Assembly: GCF_005869225.1 (NCBI RefSeq)
Contig: NZ_SWFP01000007.1
Location: forward strand, 411,453-475,452
Direction: 5' to 3'
From: Dyadobacter bucti
Lineage (GTDB): Bacteria; Bacteroidota; Bacteroidia; Cytophagales; Spirosomataceae
DNA length: 64,000 nucleotides
Under the pieces are notes generated by a model, which saw only the letters and a list, made by a program, of their open reading frames with translations, had not been told where the DNA came from and searched no databases. Of the stretch, positions 6,799-14,744 are shown one piece after another (position 1 is the first letter of the stretch; every line of letters starts with the position of its first letter). Both the position numbers and the translations under genes were made by a program.

Positions 6799-9700
6799 AT
6801 GCTGGATAGAATCATTCATTTTTCGATCCGCAACAAGCTTATCGTGGGCATTTTTACGCTCGGGCTGGTTGTGTGGGGGCTTTGGAGTGCGTCGAACATC
6901 CCTGTCGACGCAGTGCCCGATATTACCAATAATCAAGTACAAGTGATCACGTTGACGCCGACCCTGGCTGCCCAGGAAACCGAGCAGCTGGTGACGTATC
7001 CCATAGAACAAAGCCTGGCAAACCTGCCCGACCTTGTTGAAATGCGGTCCATTTCCCGTTTCGGGCTATCCGTGATCACCGTCGTTTTTGAAGACGATAT
7101 CGATATATATTTCGCCAGGCAGCTTATTAACGAAAAGCTGAAAGAGGCCGAGGAGAAAATCCCAAAAGGCCTCGGAACGCCGGAACTTGCTCCTGTCAGT
7201 ACAGGTCTTGGGGAAGTTTACCAGTATGTTATCCACCCAAAAAAGGGTTCTGAAAACAAATACTCAGCCATGGACCTGCGCACGATGCAGGACTGGATAG
7301 TCGCCCGCCAGCTCTACGGCACCAAGGGCGTTGCCGAGGTGAACAGTTTTGGCGGGCTGCTCAAACAATACGAAGTAGCTGTAAATCCGCAAAGGCTGAA
7401 AGGCATGAATGTCACCATTGCCGATATTTTCACCGCCCTGGCAAAAAACAATGAAAATACCGGAGGTGCCTATATTGATAAAAAGCCAAATGCCTACTTC
7501 ATCCGGGGTATCGGACTGGTTTCGTCGCTCGATGACATCAGGACTATTGTGGTTAAAAACGTAAATGGTATTCCCGTTCTGGTTCGCGACGTCGCCGATG
7601 TACGTTTAGGCAGCGCCGTTCGCTATGGATCGGTGACCTACAACGGAGAAAAAGAGGTAGTGGGAGGTATTGTCATGATGCTGAAAGGCTCAAACAGTGC
7701 CGCAGTTGTTGAGCGGGTAAAAACGAAAATGGCCACCATTCAAAAATCGCTTCCCGCCGATGTGGAAGTGGAAGCTTATCTGGACCGGACCGAGCTGGTT
7801 GAACGCGCCATCAATACCGTAAAAACCAACCTGATCGAAGGAGCATTGATCGTCGTTTTTGTACTTGTGTTGTTCCTGGGGAACCTGCGCGCCGGTCTGA
7901 TCGTCGCTTCCGCCATCCCGCTTGCCATGCTTTTTGCGCTCGGCATGATGAATACCTTTGGCGTCTCGGCTAACCTGATGAGCCTTGGTGCGATTGATTT
8001 CGGATTGATTGTGGATGGGGCAGTCATCATTGTCGAAGCGGTGCTCCATCATTTGGCATTACGAAAAACCACTGAAAAACTAACCCAGGATCAGATGGAC
8101 CAGGAGGTGTTTGATTCGGCTTCCAAGATCCGGAGCAGCGCTGCCTTTGGTGAGATCATCATCATGATCGTTTACATTCCAATCCTCTCTCTCGTAGGTA
8201 TCGAAGGCAAAATGTTCAGGCCGATGGCAGAAACCGTTTCCTTTGCGATCCTCGGTGCTTTAATCCTGTCGATGACATACATTCCCATGATGGCTGCACT
8301 CGTTTTGCCCAAGACGGTCTCTCACAAAAAGACACTTTCCGACAAATTGATGGACCGCATACAGGCAGCTTATCTGCCTGTCCTTATGTGGGCGATTCGT
8401 TTCAGGATAACGATTGTGTCGGCTGCAATAGCCGTTTTCGCCATTACGATTTTCTTTTTTTCAAGAATGGGCGGTGAGTTCATCCCGCAGCTCGAAGAGG
8501 GTGATTTTGCATTCCATTGTATCCTTCCCCAGGGAACCTCATTATCCCAAAGCGTGGAAACTTCCATGCAGGCCAGCAGGATCATCAAGTCGTTCCCCGA
8601 GGTAAAAATGGTGGTGGGGAAAACAGGCAGCGCAGAAGTCCCAACCGATCCCATGCCGCCGGAAGCCACCGATCTGATAGTGGTCCTCAAACCAAAGGAC
8701 CAATGGACAACAACGAAGAATTATACCGAGCTCGCCAGTATGATCCAGGAAAAGCTCGAAGTGATCCCTGGGGTGTTTTTCGAGGCTAACCAACCGATCC
8801 AAATGCGTTTTAACGAGCTGATGACCGGTGTCCGACAGGATGTTGCCATCAAGGTGTTCGGAGAGAATATTGACACCCTGGCCGCCATTGCGCCCAAAGT
8901 TGCCGAGGTTGTCCAAAGTGTCCGGGGTGCCACCAGTCCGCAGATCGAGCGAACAACAGGACTTCCGCAGATCACGATCCAGTACGACCGGGCCAAGATC
9001 GCAGCGTATGGCATGAACATTGAGGACATCAACCGCTCGGTACGTACAGCCTTTGCAGGGGAAGCCGCAGGCGTAGTATTTGAAAATGAACGCAAATTTG
9101 ATCTGGTTGTACGCCTCGACAGCGCGAACCGCTCCTCAATCGACGATGTGAGCGATCTGTTTGTGGCTATGGCCGACGGAACACAGATCCCGCTCTCGCA
9201 GGTTGCCACCATTTCCTTCAAGGACGGGCCCGCCCAGATCAGTCGTGAAGACGGGAAACGTCGCATTGTAGTCGGCTTCAATGTACGCGGACGCGATGTG
9301 CAAAGTGTTGTAACGGATATCCGTACAAAACTGTCGGGGGCAAATCTCTTGCCAACGGGATACTACTATACTTACGGGGGCACATTTGAAAACCTGCAGA
9401 AAGCTACCTCCCGGTTACTGATCGCTGTCCCTATTGCCCTTGCACTGATTTTTGTTTTGCTATACTTCACATTCGGCTCCTTCAAAGAGTCTCTTATGAT
9501 TTATACAGCCATTCCAATGAGTGCGATCGGGGGTGTGTTTGCGTTACAGCTGAGGGGCATGCCATTCAGTATTTCCGCGGGCGTAGGTTTCATTGCCCTG
9601 TTTGGTGTGGCCGTGTTAAATGGTATTGTTTTGATCAGTACTTTTAATCAGCTAAAAAAAAGCGGTGTAGAAGAGCTCATGACACGGGTCGTAGAAGGCA

Positions 9701-11118
9701 CCAAGATGCGGCTCAGGCCCGTACTGATGACCGCGACGGTTGCTTCCCTTGGTTTTGTTCCGATGGCTTTTTCGACCGGAGCCGGCGGCGAAGTGCAAAA
9801 ACCTCTGGCAACTGTGGTAATCGGCGGGCTGGTGACCGCTACTTTCCTGACACTTGTCGTATTGCCGCTACTCTATATTCTGTTTGAAAAACGAAACGGA
9901 AAAATATCAGGTGCCGCCGCAGCAATACTTGTTTCACTTGTCAGCACTGGCGGAAATGTTGACGCGCAGGATCGCCAGTTCCCTGATCAGCGTGTGCGGA
10001 TCGGGCAGCTTCTGGACGCCGGCAAAACCAACCTGGAACTGGAAGTAAACCGGAAAGAGATCATACAAGGCGAATATCAGGTCAAATCAGCCGGTCTGAT
10101 CCCAAAGACAGGCGTTTTTGCCGAAAATGAGGATCTCAGGCCCACTGATGGTAAAGGTATTCTTAAAATAGGTTTGTCCCAGAGCCTTCCGTGGCCAGGA
10201 CTTTACAAAGCGCAAAAGAACCTTTACCGGCAGCAGCTGGAAGCAACGAAAGCAAGTGGCGTAATAATCGGAACAAATCTCAGGAAAGAAGTCCGCTCGG
10301 TGTACTACCAGCTTTGGTATCTGCAGGAGAGAGGAAAGTTGTTTCAAAGTCTGGACAGCATATATACTGAACTGAACCGAACTACGGCGTTGCGTGTACG
10401 GACTGGAGATACACCCGGGCTGGACAGTATTGCCGCCAGCGCCCGGTCCCGCGAACTAAAAGCCTTCATGGCTCAGACGACAACAGATATCCGAATGCAG
10501 CAGCGGCTATTGATGCAGCTACTCAATGTTGAGCAACGGTATCTGCCACCCGACAGCGCGTTACAGAAGCTGCCATTGCCCGACGGTATGCAGCAGGGAT
10601 CTCACCCGGTCATTGAACTTCAGAAAAGGAATGTGGAAATCGCCGGCGCAGGTGTTTCGGTGGCCCGAAATGAAAATAAGCCTGATTTTTCCGGCCGATT
10701 CTTTTCACAGCGTCTCTATGGACTCAGCGATCCTTTTACAGGATTTTCGGTGAGTGCCGCTTTTCCAATCCTGGGGTCCGGCTCTTATCGTAACCGGGTG
10801 AAGGCCGCAAAAGCGGAAGTGGATGTGCAGCAAAGTCAGCTTGCATACAGCGAGCGGCTCTACCAAACCCAATTGGCACAGGCACAGCAGGAGGTTGAAA
10901 AAAACATGGCCATGCTGACCTACTATGAAACCACAGGGATCGCCCAGGCAGCAGAAATCATCAAATCATCCACTCTTGCCTACAAACAGGGCGAGATCAG
11001 TTTTGCCGAATTGTCGCAGTTTTTGACACAGGCGATAGACATCCGGCGCAATTACCTGGACAACATGAATGCCTACAACCAGTCGGTGATCCAATTCAAT
11101 TATTTTCTGAATCGATAA
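6799..11118 (+). CDS. CusA/CzcA heavy-metal RND pump fused to TolC-like outer-membrane channel
   Basis: The 1439-residue protein joins two parts. Residues 1-1035 are a heavy-metal RND permease (HME family): TM1 near residues 12-30, the HME signature DFGLIVDGAVIIVE near 399-412 (the Asp/Asp/Glu set used in proton transfer in CzcA), and a second TM bundle near 870-1030. A hydrophobic segment (about 1037-1053) that looks like the former signal peptide of a channel protein links it to residues 1056-1439, a TolC/CusC-type outer membrane factor with long helical repeats. The pump exports metal ions such as Cu/Ag or Co/Zn/Cd; which one cannot be read here. It forms an operon with the adaptor gene three bases downstream. 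Such fusions are known in Bacteroidota. Confidence 0.93.
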   Translation: MLDRIIHFSIRNKLIVGIFTLGLVVWGLWSASNIPVDAVPDITNNQVQVITLTPTLAAQETEQLVTYPIEQSLANLPDLVEMRSISRFGLSVITVVFEDDIDIYFARQLINEKLKEAEEKIPKGLGTPELAPVSTGLGEVYQYVIHPKKGSENKYSAMDLRTMQDWIVARQLYGTKGVAEVNSFGGLLKQYEVAVNPQRLKGMNVTIADIFTALAKNNENTGGAYIDKKPNAYFIRGIGLVSSLDDIRTIVVKNVNGIPVLVRDVADVRLGSAVRYGSVTYNGEKEVVGGIVMMLKGSNSAAVVERVKTKMATIQKSLPADVEVEAYLDRTELVERAINTVKTNLIEGALIVVFVLVLFLGNLRAGLIVASAIPLAMLFALGMMNTFGVSANLMSLGAIDFGLIVDGAVIIVEAVLHHLALRKTTEKLTQDQMDQEVFDSASKIRSSAAFGEIIIMIVYIPILSLVGIEGKMFRPMAETVSFAILGALILSMTYIPMMAALVLPKTVSHKKTLSDKLMDRIQAAYLPVLMWAIRFRITIVSAAIAVFAITIFFFSRMGGEFIPQLEEGDFAFHCILPQGTSLSQSVETSMQASRIIKSFPEVKMVVGKTGSAEVPTDPMPPEATDLIVVLKPKDQWTTTKNYTELASMIQEKLEVIPGVFFEANQPIQMRFNELMTGVRQDVAIKVFGENIDTLAAIAPKVAEVVQSVRGATSPQIERTTGLPQITIQYDRAKIAAYGMNIEDINRSVRTAFAGEAAGVVFENERKFDLVVRLDSANRSSIDDVSDLFVAMADGTQIPLSQVATISFKDGPAQISREDGKRRIVVGFNVRGRDVQSVVTDIRTKLSGANLLPTGYYYTYGGTFENLQKATSRLLIAVPIALALIFVLLYFTFGSFKESLMIYTAIPMSAIGGVFALQLRGMPFSISAGVGFIALFGVAVLNGIVLISTFNQLKKSGVEELMTRVVEGTKMRLRPVLMTATVASLGFVPMAFSTGAGGEVQKPLATVVIGGLVTATFLTLVVLPLLYILFEKRNGKISGAAAAILVSLVSTGGNVDAQDRQFPDQRVRIGQLLDAGKTNLELEVNRKEIIQGEYQVKSAGLIPKTGVFAENEDLRPTDGKGILKIGLSQSLPWPGLYKAQKNLYRQQLEATKASGVIIGTNLRKEVRSVYYQLWYLQERGKLFQSLDSIYTELNRTTALRVRTGDTPGLDSIAASARSRELKAFMAQTTTDIRMQQRLLMQLLNVEQRYLPPDSALQKLPLPDGMQQGSHPVIELQKRNVEIAGAGVSVARNENKPDFSGRFFSQRLYGLSDPFTGFSVSAAFPILGSGSYRNRVKAAKAEVDVQQSQLAYSERLYQTQLAQAQQEVEKNMAMLTYYETTGIAQAAEIIKSSTLAYKQGEISFAELSQFLTQAIDIRRNYLDNMNAYNQSVIQFNYFLNR

Positions 11119-11121
11119 ACA

Positions 11122-12396
11122 ATGAAAAAGCTATTAATTATAACGAGTCTCCTGGTATGGCTGTACCTGATGACTTCCTGCAGAGGGGGAAAACAAGATG
11201 AGCAGAAAACCGACGAGCCCGCCGGAGAAGGTGGTCATGATGCGCATGAAAATCCTGGCACTGCGAGCCTGACCTCTGAGCAGATCAAGAGCATTGGCGT
11301 AGCAATCGGGAGCATAGAAGAGAAAGAGCTGACGGCCGTGCTCAAAGCAAACGGAACATTGAAAGTCCCTAATCAGAACAGGGCGACCGTCAATACGCTT
11401 TACAGCGGTGTGATACAGACGTTACGCACCCAACCCGGCGACAAGGTAGCCAGGGGCCAGGTTATTGCAACAATTGCCAACCCGGATTTTATGCGGTCGC
11501 AGGAAGAGTATGTCGCCACAAATGACCGGATTGCATTGGCAGAGCTTGAATACAACCGCCAGAAAGAACTGTCAGCCGGAAATGCCGGAGCATTGAAAAA
11601 CTTCCAGGCTGCGACAACCGAACTGAAAATGCTGCAAACCCGCCGCAATCTGCTGGCCCAGCAGATCCGTTTGATGGGGATCGATCCTGCGGTGCTTAGC
11701 GACGGAAAGTTGATTACAACATTGTCGGTAAAAAGTCCGATATCCGGAGTGATAAGCAATGTCAGCGCCCAGATAGGCAGCTACGCGGACCTGACCACCC
11801 CCATAGCTGAGATCGTTGACAACAGTCAGCTTCACCTGGATTTGTTTGTATACGAAAAAGACCTGCCCAAAATCCGCGAAAATCAGGTGATACATTTCAC
11901 CTTAACCAACGCTCCCGGTAAGGAATATGATGCTCAGATCTTCTCTCTCGGCTCTTCCTTTGAAGGAGAAAGTAAAGCGGTTTCAGTGCATGCTAAGGTA
12001 TTGGGCAATAAGTCAGGCCTGATCGACGGCATGAATATCACTGCCGCCGTGAGCCTGGAAAAGGCCAAAGTTCCGGCTGTTCCCTCAGAAGCAATTGTCA
12101 ACGTTCAGGGGCAGGATTACATTTTCATTGTTACAGATCCGTACAAGGAAGGAAATACTGCCGCACGGCCAGACCATCCGGAGGGTGAGCAACATGACCA
12201 CAAAAAAGGCGAAGCTATAAACGAAGGCCCCGGCCTCACTTTTGAAAAGATACCTGTTGCAAAGGGAACAACCGATATCGGCTACACAGAGATCACATTG
12301 CTGAAATCCATCCCACAAAACGCCCAGGTAGTGGTCAAAGGAGCCTTTTTTGTCCTTGCCAAAATGAACAATGCAAGTGGCGAGCATGCGCATTGA
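11122..12396 (+). CDS. CusB/CzcB-type periplasmic adaptor lipoprotein
   Basis: The 424-residue membrane fusion protein begins with a lipoprotein signal ending in LMTSC (Cys20). It has the adaptor layout: beta-barrel and lipoyl half-motifs (VNTLYSGVIQTLRTQPGDKV and ...KSPISGVISNVSAQIGSY) around a helical hairpin (about residues 130-180), then a C-terminal membrane-proximal domain. His-rich stretches occur near the N-terminus (GGHDAHE), in a late loop (about 350-362, DHPEGEQHDHKK) and at the very end (EHAH), which fits metal handling. It starts three bases after the pump gene, so the two are translated together. Confidence 0.92.
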   Translation: MKKLLIITSLLVWLYLMTSCRGGKQDEQKTDEPAGEGGHDAHENPGTASLTSEQIKSIGVAIGSIEEKELTAVLKANGTLKVPNQNRATVNTLYSGVIQTLRTQPGDKVARGQVIATIANPDFMRSQEEYVATNDRIALAELEYNRQKELSAGNAGALKNFQAATTELKMLQTRRNLLAQQIRLMGIDPAVLSDGKLITTLSVKSPISGVISNVSAQIGSYADLTTPIAEIVDNSQLHLDLFVYEKDLPKIRENQVIHFTLTNAPGKEYDAQIFSLGSSFEGESKAVSVHAKVLGNKSGLIDGMNITAAVSLEKAKVPAVPSEAIVNVQGQDYIFIVTDPYKEGNTAARPDHPEGEQHDHKKGEAINEGPGLTFEKIPVAKGTTDIGYTEITLLKSIPQNAQVVVKGAFFVLAKMNNASGEHAH

Positions 12397-12530
12397 TGAA
12401 ACACCGGCTGGCGGAATGGTTACCGTCAGCCCCGGGGAAAAATGCTTTCAATCCCCTGGCAAATTCAAAATTTTGTACCTTGTTGCAAACTTTCCAGACA
12501 AGCACTATAAAAACTAAAAAAAAGTTGAAA

Positions 12531-12898
12531 ATGCACACATTAGAAGAAGTTCAGGATAAGCATATTGGGAAAATTGGAACACCGCCTCGGGATAAATTTG
12601 AATACGAACTTCAAGTGGAGTTAGCGGGTAAACTAACTTCCTTTTCCGACCATCTGGACGATCAATACGGAAAACGGGGAACTACAGAGAGAGAGAGCAA
12701 TATGAAGAAGAATTTGAAGCCTTCAAGTTGGGAGCTATGATTCAGGAATTGCGAAAAAAGCAAGGCATGACACAGGATCAACTTGCTAACAAATGCGGTA
12801 CGACAAAAACTTACATATCCCGCATTGAAAACAATGCCAGTGATATTCGGCTTTCCACTTTGATGCGGATTATAAGGGAAGGTTTGGGAGGAATTTGA
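12531..12898 (+). pseudogene. Broken chimeric HigA-like (XRE) antitoxin
   Basis: Frame one from ATG 12531 gives the N-terminus of one HigA-type family (MHTLEEVQDKHIGKIGTPPRD), then runs in frame into the N-terminus of a second type (SFSDHLDDQYGKRGT). At an (AG)6 tract, 12686-12697, one AG too many shifts the frame; the HTH part (MIQELRKKQGMTQDQLANK...TYISRIENN) continues in another frame to TGA 12896-12898. A further one-base loss near 12890 would be needed to read on into LKLSM and to a stop at 12970-12972, which overlaps the next gene's ATG as ATGA. Intact relatives are ~95-residue DNA-binding antitoxins. Sequencing error in the repeat cannot be excluded. Confidence 0.72.
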
Positions 12899-12968
12899 AG
12901 CTCAGCATGACGCATTTTCAGCAGAAACAACAACTGTATCAAACGACAACATCAAACACTATAATTAA

Positions 12969-13322
12969 ATGAAAAAGTTAATTTTCATATCATATGACTT
13001 CGGGATGAAGGGCGACTATGAAGGGCTATTTAAATGGCTGGATGAAAACAATGCCGAAGAGCGCGGATACGGAATAGGTATCATCAAAGAATATTCTTAC
13101 GATAATAAATCTATCAAAACCGATAATGAGTTTTGGGAGTTTGTAAGAGATGAATTGAAAAACAAGGTTAAGTTAGGATCTAATGACCGAATTTACATGA
13201 TTTGGAACAGTTTAGAATCCAATAAAACAAAAGCTGCATTTTTATTTGGGCGAAGCAAGCAATCTCCATGGGCAGGATATGCGCAAAATAATTTGTTGCA
13301 AAATCTTGATTTGGATGTATAA
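12969..13322 (+). CDS. Unknown 117-residue protein paired with PIN nuclease
   Basis: No family recognised with certainty. The predicted order of elements is strand (KLIFISYDFG), helix (DYEGLFKWLDENN), strand (YGIGIIKEYSY), helix (EFWEFVRDELKNKV), strand (DRIYMIWNS), then a loop with a PWAGY motif. This beta-alpha-beta-alpha-beta layout with an Asp after strand one recalls small ferredoxin-fold proteins such as Cas2/VapD, but this is inference. Its ATG overlaps the end of the third frame of the broken antitoxin (ATGA), and its stop overlaps the start of the PIN gene (TAATG), so the three look like one operon. The region is clearly AT-rich compared with flanking operons. Antitoxin or partner role is likely but unproven. 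Confidence 0.7.
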   Translation: MKKLIFISYDFGMKGDYEGLFKWLDENNAEERGYGIGIIKEYSYDNKSIKTDNEFWEFVRDELKNKVKLGSNDRIYMIWNSLESNKTKAAFLFGRSKQSPWAGYAQNNLLQNLDLDV

Positions 13323-13741
13323 TGAAAATAATAATAGATACCTGTTTTTGGATTGCCCTATACAATCCCGAAAAACATATTCAAATTAATGATGATATCA
13401 ATTTCATTTCCGACTTTATTGAAGACCAGGAAATAATAATTCCTTTTCCCAGTTTGTACGAGTTTTTAAATTCTAAATTTTCCAGAAGAAACGATGCTTT
13501 GCATTTTCAAAAGTTACTATCCAAACCCAATTACATAAAAGTAGATGATAGTTCCTATAAAGATGGTGCATTGGATAGTTTTTTTGAAAAAGCTATAAAT
13601 GAATTTAACGATGTCAGTCTAGTAGATGAAATTATCAAAGAAATCATCTCAGCCAAATCTTTCAAAATTGACTATCTAATATCTTTCGATGATGGGTTGA
13701 ATAATTATGCGAGGTCAATTGGCGTAAAGACATACAGTTAA
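13322..13741 (+). CDS. PIN-domain protein, probable VapC-like toxin ribonuclease
   Basis: The 139-residue protein has the PIN layout: first strand with catalytic Asp6 (MKIIIDTCFWIALYN), Glu47 in the PSLYEFLNSK helix, acidic residues near 97-102 (NDVSLVDE), and the last strand/helix with Asp123-Asp124 (YLISFDDGLNNYARSIGV). PIN proteins of this size are usually Mg-dependent RNases in toxin-antitoxin pairs. The ATG overlaps the upstream stop as TAATG, so translation is coupled. The upstream partner is not a known VapB-type antitoxin, which makes the pair unusual. AT-rich composition suggests recent transfer. Confidence 0.78.
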   Translation: MKIIIDTCFWIALYNPEKHIQINDDINFISDFIEDQEIIIPFPSLYEFLNSKFSRRNDALHFQKLLSKPNYIKVDDSSYKDGALDSFFEKAINEFNDVSLVDEIIKEIISAKSFKIDYLISFDDGLNNYARSIGVKTYS

Positions 13742-13804
13742 TCAGTCACCAGATATAGCTATTTCTTAAAAACGCAAAAAATACGAAATCCCCACTACAC
13801 ACCT

Positions 13805-14659
13805 ATGAAAACAACCCTCTCCCACCTCCCCGAAGACAAGCAGGAAGAACTAAAAACACTTACCAAAATCATCGTAGAAAAAGTACCCGCCGAAATGGTT
13901 ATCCTTTTCGGCAGTCACGCGCGTGGCGATTGGGTGGAGGATTTTCAGGAGCATACTGAATATGTAAGCGATTATGACATTCTCGTCATTACCAAAGACA
14001 GGAAATCTGCCAAGGACGGAGAAAAGTGGTGGGGCCTGAACGAAAGAATAAACAGTAATGACGAGCAAACGAGTGTAACCATCATTCATCACGGCATTGG
14101 GTTTGTTAATGATAAGATCGAGCGAAATGAATATTTTTTTGTCGATATTTTAAAAGAAGGCATCGTGCTTTTTGATTCGGAAAAATTCAAATTATCCGAG
14201 CCGAAAAATATGAATCCCGAAGAAAGACAGAAAAAAGCGAAGGAGCAGTTTGAACCTTGGTTCGATTCTGCAAACAACTTTTTTGAAACTTTTCAATTTC
14301 AGTTTGCAAAGAATTGGTTTAAAGACTCCGCTTTTTTACTTCACCAAACAACAGAAAAGTATTATGTCACTATCCTTCTCGTTTTCACCGACTACAAGCC
14401 TAAAATTCACGACATAGAGAAATTAGGAAACCAGGTCGAAAAACTTCATTCCGCTTTCGGGATGGTTTTCCCAAAAAATACACCGGAAGAAAAGCGGCTG
14501 TTTGAACTCCTGCAAAGAGCATATATCGATTCAAGATATAATATGAATTACAAGATCGAAAAAGGAGAACTGGAATATTTGTCCGAGCGTGTACAATTGC
14601 TGAAAGAGTTGACGGAACGGATTTGTAAGGAGCGGATTGAACAGTTTACGAAGGAGTAA
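13805..14659 (+). CDS. Nucleotidyltransferase-HEPN fusion protein
   Basis: The 284-residue protein has an N-terminal polymerase-beta/MNT nucleotidyltransferase domain (about residues 15-130): GSHARG at 36-41 followed by the metal-binding DYD at 56-58. The C-terminal half (about 140-284) is a HEPN domain with FLLHQTTEKYY and a late RAYIDSRYNMNY segment in place of the typical RxxxxH, as in many Bacteroidota MNT-HEPN fusions. Separate MNT/HEPN genes form toxin-antitoxin pairs in which the MNT protein AMPylates and silences the HEPN RNase; here the two domains are in one chain, so it may be self-regulated or serve another role. It lies 63 bases after the PIN gene, ahead of a terminator. Confidence 0.85.
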   Translation: MKTTLSHLPEDKQEELKTLTKIIVEKVPAEMVILFGSHARGDWVEDFQEHTEYVSDYDILVITKDRKSAKDGEKWWGLNERINSNDEQTSVTIIHHGIGFVNDKIERNEYFFVDILKEGIVLFDSEKFKLSEPKNMNPEERQKKAKEQFEPWFDSANNFFETFQFQFAKNWFKDSAFLLHQTTEKYYVTILLVFTDYKPKIHDIEKLGNQVEKLHSAFGMVFPKNTPEEKRLFELLQRAYIDSRYNMNYKIEKGELEYLSERVQLLKELTERICKERIEQFTKE

Positions 14660-14696
14660 GCCAATTCATTAAACAGACAAAAGCATTCGCTAATAC

Positions 14697-14744
14697 AAAA
14701 AAAGTGCGGCAACCTGCCTGAAAACAAGTTGCCGCACTTTTTTA
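14697..14744. terminator. Bidirectional terminator
   Basis: A perfect 13-base stem (14701-14713 with 14728-14740, AAAGTGCGGCAAC/GTTGCCGCACTTT) has A-runs on the left and T-runs on the right, so it can stop transcription from both the MNT-HEPN gene and the efflux operon that converge here. Confidence 0.88.
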
